From positions 20,658,759 through 20,722,758 of the forward strand of contig NC_049979.1 of assembly GCF_000003815.2 (NCBI RefSeq): a stretch of DNA of 64,000 nucleotides. The letters are read 5' to 3'. Source of the DNA: Branchiostoma floridae. Lineage: Eukaryota; Chordata; Leptocardii; Amphioxiformes; Branchiostomatidae. Of this stretch, positions 1-64,000 are shown in pieces; positions within the stretch are counted from its first letter, which is position 1, and each line of letters starts with the position of its first letter. The position numbers and the translations under genes are program-made. The notes beneath the pieces are model-generated. The model saw nothing but the letters and a program-made list of their open reading frames with translations. It was not told the DNA's origin and did no database searches.

Positions 1-58158
<58,158 letters not shown>

Positions 58159-58860
58159 GTCGCATGGTCGGACGGCAAAGAGTGAAGGCTGGTAGGAGTT
58201 TTGTATCATCAAACTAGAATGTCTTAGTAACCCGGTCTAGGAAGCCTTTTTCTCCGTCAGAACAATGTGTAATTGGAGAAAGTACTCCGTGTGTTTGTTA
58301 CAGGGTTTGTTACATGTTGAGGAATATTACGTGTTGAGGAATATTTTTAAAGTGAGAAGGTAGAATGAAAGGAACGGTAGACCAAGTAACAGGTGGGGAA
58401 TTCAGCGACCTTGAATAATGTTCAGTGGTTTGTTGGGACCATTCATCGAGAAGCAGAAGAGTTAAAGAGAAAACAAAGAGAAAAGATAACTCCTAAATCT
58501 GTTGCCAAGAGAAATCTTGTAAAATGTACAGTGAGTGTAAATTGTAAATTTTCTGGTTTTTGTATGATATATATATAGAGCCTGCTAAGTTTGCTGTGGG
58601 AAGTGACGTGTAGGTATCCAGCTATATTCTCATCCCATGTGACAGAAAGTTCTTAATAGAAATCTCATAACTTACACTTAGAATTAAGACAAGTAGAAAG
58701 ATTCAAACTGATATAAGAAATATCCAGCTATCCAACAACAGAAGGCTTACCGATACAGAAGTCATAATAACAGTCCAGATACTCTCACCACAGTGCCATT
58801 GCAGACAAGTGCCTCAAACAGAAAACCATTAGTCAATAATAAAGACAAAAAAAACATTAA
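58159..58860 (+). other. Probable SIK3 3' UTR
   Basis: Follows the TGA. AATAAA at 58838-58843, followed within a few bases by an A-run, is the first clear poly(A) signal. The true end could lie further downstream. Confidence 0.5.
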
Positions 58861-61800
58861 GTAAGGGGGCAAGCTTTCTGTTTTACCAGATTGGTCTCTA
58901 GATGTCATCTAACACTTTTAAGTGGACCAGGAGCTGTCAGTTACAGTGTAGGTATTAAAGATACACCGGGTTACTGTAATGTAACGAGAAGGCTTTTGAA
59001 ATCTATCACTAACAGAATATTGATGTACATATTAAGCAGTTAGGTCCTTGGTACGTGCCAGTGTGCTACGGAGTGTATGTACATTGATGGCCCATTTTAA
59101 TATGTAACAGCTGGTGCACACAACTCAAGCAATACCATTGCACATGTGATGTAAGATGAACCCGAATTATGATATAGAAGAGATGTTTACTAGGGTTCAC
59201 CTTGATTCTGTAACCCCCCTCCCTCCAAAGCTGCTTGAAGAAACCAATGTGATGGGTGCTGTACTTTCTATGTGTAGATAGGATTGTGGAGTGTTGTGGG
59301 ATAAATGACTTCTGAGATAACTATTTTTGTGATGCCTCTGTGTAGTGGTCAAAGAAGTAGTGTCAGGAAAAAGAAAACCTACCATTGTGTAAGGCTCTGT
59401 ATGTTTTGTAAAATGCAGATACAGTCATCAGTGTGGTGTGGCACAGTACACATAGAGAGTCTTTCCGTAGTCTTACATTTAGACCTTTCAGTTCATTCCA
59501 TTAGAAAGGAGAGAGAATACCAGCTAACATTAAGAGTTCCTGACAAATTCTTGGCCTGAATTCTGCAGTCAATAGCAATGTGAAATTTGACACTTGGCTA
59601 CAATGGAAAGGCAGTCTTATCTATTAATGCACATTAAGAAACTAATTTTATGAGAAAAGGGGATGGATATAGTTGTATTGTGTCACCGCACGATCTGAGC
59701 TTTGAGCCCTGTTATTCAAAACTCATTGTTTATTTGAAATATTACGTGGACCAGTGTCATATCATTTTGTATATGAATAGTGAATCCAGTGTCTACAAGG
59801 GCAATTACTAATGGCAACAGAATGCAACTGTTTTTTGTTGTTCCCGTTGTTTGTTTAAATTGGTTCTATGGGAATGTGCTCAGTGCCCAGTGACTGTACA
59901 TGTAGATGTAGGAGCAGGTTTCATAAATGATGGTATTTCTGACACCTTATTGCTGAACTGAAGTGTACCATTGTCAGATACCTTCCTAATGATCAGCAAT
60001 TGTCAGAAGCCAGCTTACAGCATTGAACATAACACTAGTGGGCTAAGATAACTAAGACAAATATGTTATATGTAGCAATGCCACAACTGTAAACAACAAG
60101 ATAACAGATACGGATACAAATTGTTGGCTGTTATTTCTATGGTTATTTTGGTATACAATTTGTCTGCTTTATGCTTACGCCGTCGCATCGCATGGGTGCT
60201 GGTACGCTCCTTCCAGTGACGCCATGTGACAATGTCATGCTGCAACATGAAGTTCGTGCCCTTGTTGAAATTGTGTTGTGGGTTTGGCTCCAGGTCCTGT
60301 CACATGTCCAACCATGCAAAGTGCTGACCGCTCGTCTTCTCCTGTACAGGACTACAATGTACAGTATCCCTGTAGTCTGTACAGACTTTCCATTCACAGA
60401 TCCAGGAATACCAGATTCCCAGCTAGATAACCAAGTCCACAAGTTGGATGCCATATTTTTATGTTTTGTACATTGTACTTGTATTTATATATGACTCATG
60501 TGAGACTAAAACATTGGACTATAGTAATTGGAAAGAAAGATGATGTTTTTTTTCTTCTTTTTTTGCTAATTTATGCATTCAGTACCTTCAGTGTTTTGTA
60601 TATTGACAGTACCTTTGGTTGATGTAACGTTCCGTGTTTGTACATGTGAATCGGCTGGTAGGTATATTTTGGTGCACCAGGTGGGGTATGCAGAAATTCT
60701 TTCACGGCTTTACAAAAGGTAAAATAAGACGAAAGGTTAGATGTCATAGATAGGATGCTTAACATTATGACATGGCACGGGCTATCTTCATTGAAACCTC
60801 TTTGTCTCAGCTTTGAGCGGGAAAAAAAAAAAATGTAACAAATTCTCCCGCTGCGGTGTATCATTGAAAAGTCTGCTCTAATTGACTTTAAAAGAACTAA
60901 AGATTAAAATCAACAGATGAAACTAACTTGTAAGCCTTCCGTCGTTCACTTTGGCAAAGTCTTACAATTCTAACATTAAGAGAAATGTTACATTTGACTA
61001 CATACATATATAGTAGAAAACTTAAGAAGAAAATGCAATACTTGAAGTTAGTAGCTTTTTTCAGGCAGCTGAGGCAAACGGGTTTCCAGAGAGCCCTTGT
61101 CAACCCAGTCACATTGCCTTTCTGTTGCAAAATACACAGTGGACAATTCCAACAACCTCTTAGGACGTCTCCTCATTTTGAGTCATTGTTGAGTCTGTCT
61201 GTGTGCTTGAGAATGGGTCTGAATGTGTGAATTATTTTAACTCGTATGATGTGCACTCAGAACATTGACACTTCACATCAAAATGTTTACAACAGTAATA
61301 GGGATAACAACATTGAGATGGATACAGCTATTTGTATTTCAGAGAATCGTAGCTCCTATGAAATGCAAATGAAGGACACCAATATGGCAACAATACAAGT
61401 CATTGGTCCAGAAAGTGACTGAAAATGCTTCATTGCACTTAACGTTATGTCTTCTGAAGATTGAAATCAGCCATATTAACTGTCAAAAGAACATGTAGAC
61501 TCACTACAGGCTTAAGAGATACACTCCTTGGCATGTTAACGACTGTATTTGGAAGAGTTAGTCATTCCAAACAGTGCATATTCGTGGAAACATTAAAAGG
61601 TGTCATTTCACATCTTTACAAGTTCTGCATACTAGATGACAATGAATTCTACAGTTTGAAATAATCTGAACAAATTAGCATTATTGAAAAAATGGTGGGT
61701 TTTGCCTATAGTTCTACAAGTCTAGTGATGTGTAAAAAAATGCGATATGGTATATTTTATAAATTGAACTCAATATAAAGACACCAAGTAGACAGTTTGT

Positions 61801-62600
61801 TCAAAATCAATTCATAAATAGTTATTTATTTTATTTTTCCTTTTTTTTATATAAAATCTGATAGCCCCATCCATTATGGGATTCATGAAGTTCTGATGTA
61901 TAAAATCGAGAGAAAACATCTCTGAGCAGAAGTTTACATTTTTTTTGCCATATATGTTTGTTTAAATAAGTCAATATCCACAATCATAAATATTGTTCTG
62001 CTCATGTCTGGATAGATTATTGAATAACAAGCCATACATACATGTACTGACATTGCCCTCTTGACTGTTTGGTAAGAGACTTCCAAATTTTTACATGTAA
62101 GGATTGGCAAGTTCTAAAATTCATCAAGCCAAATGTAATCAGTCAATTCAAACTCAACATTCAAATCTGCTTTCTTTGAGCGAGTCCTTATTCTCAATCA
62201 TGTCTTTCAGTAGGACTCATCGTCTGCATCGAGGTATGTAAGCGTGCTGACTGACACGCTATAACGTAGCTATGACGTGCACAGGGGACACGCAGTGACG
62301 GCAGTCATGAGGTGCTGTATAGGGCACCAAGAACGGCTGTCATTTACTGTATTCCTATCATGATAAGGCGGGAACAGACAGTAACTTTGCACTAAAATAG
62401 TTTTACAGTCATATTTTACTATATTTTAATATCTATGAATGGCAGAGTTTCGGAAAACATCGATGTTTTGACAAGTTTGCCAGTAACGTCGGTCACCGTC
62501 ACACAGGATGGGCGGCGGAGATCGATCAGAATTTTCAGCGATTCCTTCGGCAAAATAAAGGAAAGAACACCTACATGCCGTAATCTTTACTTTCTTTGTA
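58861..62600. other. 3' flank, no gene seen
   Basis: AT-rich sequence with only short unconvincing ORFs on both strands; part of it may be extended 3' UTR. Confidence 0.6.
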
Positions 62601-63360
62601 ATGTCCTAGTGTAAAGTTCCGTGTCTTTTCTTGTCTAAATTTGCTAATAAGTGCTGTATAACCTGCCCGGTGCGTCGGATTCATGTCAACAGCCCGAATG
62701 AGGCATAAGGATGCTTTTTTTCAGACGTCATCAGTAAACACACAATTGGTCAAATGGGGCTACTAAATGTATCCTCGTACTCTCAACGAGTCAGAGAACC
62801 TCGTGGACTTCAATCGAAGTGTCAAATTGTATCCAGATATGATTTTCGCCGCGTCAAAGTTGACCTTCAAGATGCTTCCTTATGCCTAATTTTGGCGTAG
62901 ATTTCGCACTGCATGGGGGTTTCCATGCTACCGATATCGCCACATCCGGTCTACTTCCGGGTTTGCCTAACGTTACGCCACCAACGGTTGAGGTGTCATC
63001 AATCCCCATTAAAGGTAATTTTTGGGTCGTGATACATTTTTATGCGCATGGAGGACGCGTTTGACTTTGAATCTTGCTTCTGTGTAAGTATCGAGAAGAG
63101 CAACCTGGGGTCACAAACCGCTATTACAGCCGGCGGTTGAGTCGCCGATTCGCCGCTAGACTGAGCATAGCAGGCAATTCAGATACCAGTTAGAAAAAAA
63201 TATGAATTTGATTAATTTCCCCAAATTCAAAGGAATAAAGATGGCTGCAAATGTTGAAACTGCCTGTATCCTAGCAATTAATATGCATTTAGACCAAAGC
63301 AAGTAAATTTTATGGATGACATCACCGCGCGCATTAATTTTTTGAAAATAAAAAAAAAAT
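62601..63360. promoter_or_regulatory. CpG-richer patch, possible start of a neighbouring gene
   Basis: CpG density rises around 62640-63180 (for example GCCGGCGGTTGAGTCGCCG). AAGATGGCTGC at 63238-63248 is a YY1-like site around an ATG opening a 21-codon frame with a possible donor AA|gtaaat at 63303. Speculative. Confidence 0.25.
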
Positions 63361-63380
63361 TAGCCTGTGAGGCTATTGAC

Positions 63381-63545
63381 TGTCAACAGTAGCAAACTTT
63401 ACACTGTAGACAGGATCATCTTGTCAACAGCAGAAAACTTTGTACTGTTCAGAGGATCGTCCTGTCAACAGTAGAAAACTTTGTACTGTTCAGAGGATCG
63501 TCCTGTCAACAGTAGAAAACTTTGCATTGCTGAAAGGATCATCCA
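63381..63545 (+). repeat. 41-bp tandem repeat, four copies
   Basis: TGTCAACAGTAGAAAACTTT starts at 63381, 63422, 63463 and 63504, a constant 41-bp step with small changes. Confidence 0.9.
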
Positions 63546-63862
63546 TATGTCAGTGGCAAATTCTCTACGCAACAGAAAAAAACATGGAAGGGTCATTTTA
63601 GCGAATGGCCACAAACGCCCACTCTTGAGAAGTCCGCGCTGCACGAATCTCATTTTTTTTTGCTTGGAATATGTCCACGTTGTGCTCCCGTTCATTAATC
63701 CTGAGTTTCAAGTCAATCCATCGACCCTAAGTTCGTTCGTTCGTCCCATAGCCTTTTAATCAGCCGTAGGCTGATTAATCAGCCGTAGGGGCAGCACAAC
63801 ATGTTATGCTGACTCAACAGGCTTTTAGTCCCCTGGCGGCGCCTATCTCCTCTCCGGGGCAT

Positions 63863-63919
63863 GGTGAATGATGTAAATCACCGTATGGCTGATACGACAC
63901 GAAGGTTCGCCAGGCCTCC
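63863..63919 (-). mobile_element. SINE-domain fragment
   Basis: On the minus strand it reads GGAGGCCTGGCGAACCT, CGTATCAGCCATACGGTGAT and TACATCATTCACC, matching the 3' domain of the SINE at 39204-39260. Neighbouring sequence has AATCAGCCGTAGG twice (63758-63790). Confidence 0.7.
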
Positions 63920-64000
63920 GCCCTAAGTGACATAATTCAAAGTTGACAATTTTCGATGTTTTTAGCGAACGCTCAGCACAAAACGTCTTTTTAGCGAATG

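Overview
The window is animal genomic DNA: one large gene with many introns on the + strand, embedded in AT-rich DNA full of small transposon relics and satellites. The gene encodes a salt-inducible kinase of the SIK3 type (AMPK-related, LKB1-activated). I could follow it from its start codon (1863) to its stop codon (58158) through 19 coding exons. They join in a consistent phase at GT-AG borders and give an ORF of 4029 nt (1342 residues). The protein landmarks match chordate SIK3, but the introns and repeat families look invertebrate. My best guess is a cephalochordate (amphioxus, Branchiostoma); this is inference, not proof. A run of 124 N at 29925-30048 is an assembly gap in intron 2.

Layout: 1-1862 is the 5' flank, ending in a compact CpG-rich promoter with a perfect NRF1 palindrome and a YY1/TISU-like site over the start codon. 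Exon 1 is 1863-2012. Intron 1 spans 27.4 kb and holds MITE-like foldbacks, a pogo-like element, a tRNA-SINE, a GGAT array and a possible RFX/CRE/CCAAT regulatory island near 21.1 kb. Exons 2-4 (29410-30934) carry the kinase N-lobe and catalytic loop. Intron 4 (15 kb) holds two sister 1.1-1.25 kb elements with 8-bp target duplications, a pair of inverted minisatellite-bearing repeats 11 kb apart, a SINE and a hairpin. Exons 5-19 (45990-58158) carry the activation loop, C-lobe, UBA domain, the three 14-3-3/PKA-type sites, a Gln/Pro-rich region and the C-terminus. 58159-64000 is 3' UTR and flank; its right end has a CpG-richer patch that may start another gene.

Most notable: (1) the last ~75 residues read as a complete KA1-type domain, where vertebrate SIK3, as I recall it, stops partway through; (2) the 3' end of exon 7 with its splice donor is copied four more times inside intron 7; (3) exon 11 is a duplicate of the end of exon 10; (4) the exon 9 donor with ~85 bases of intron is also present in intron 8; (5) exon 14 carries a second RHT-type phosphorylation motif and, by phase, cannot be skipped. 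I found no second protein-coding gene that I can support, and no rRNA, functional tRNA or CRISPR array.
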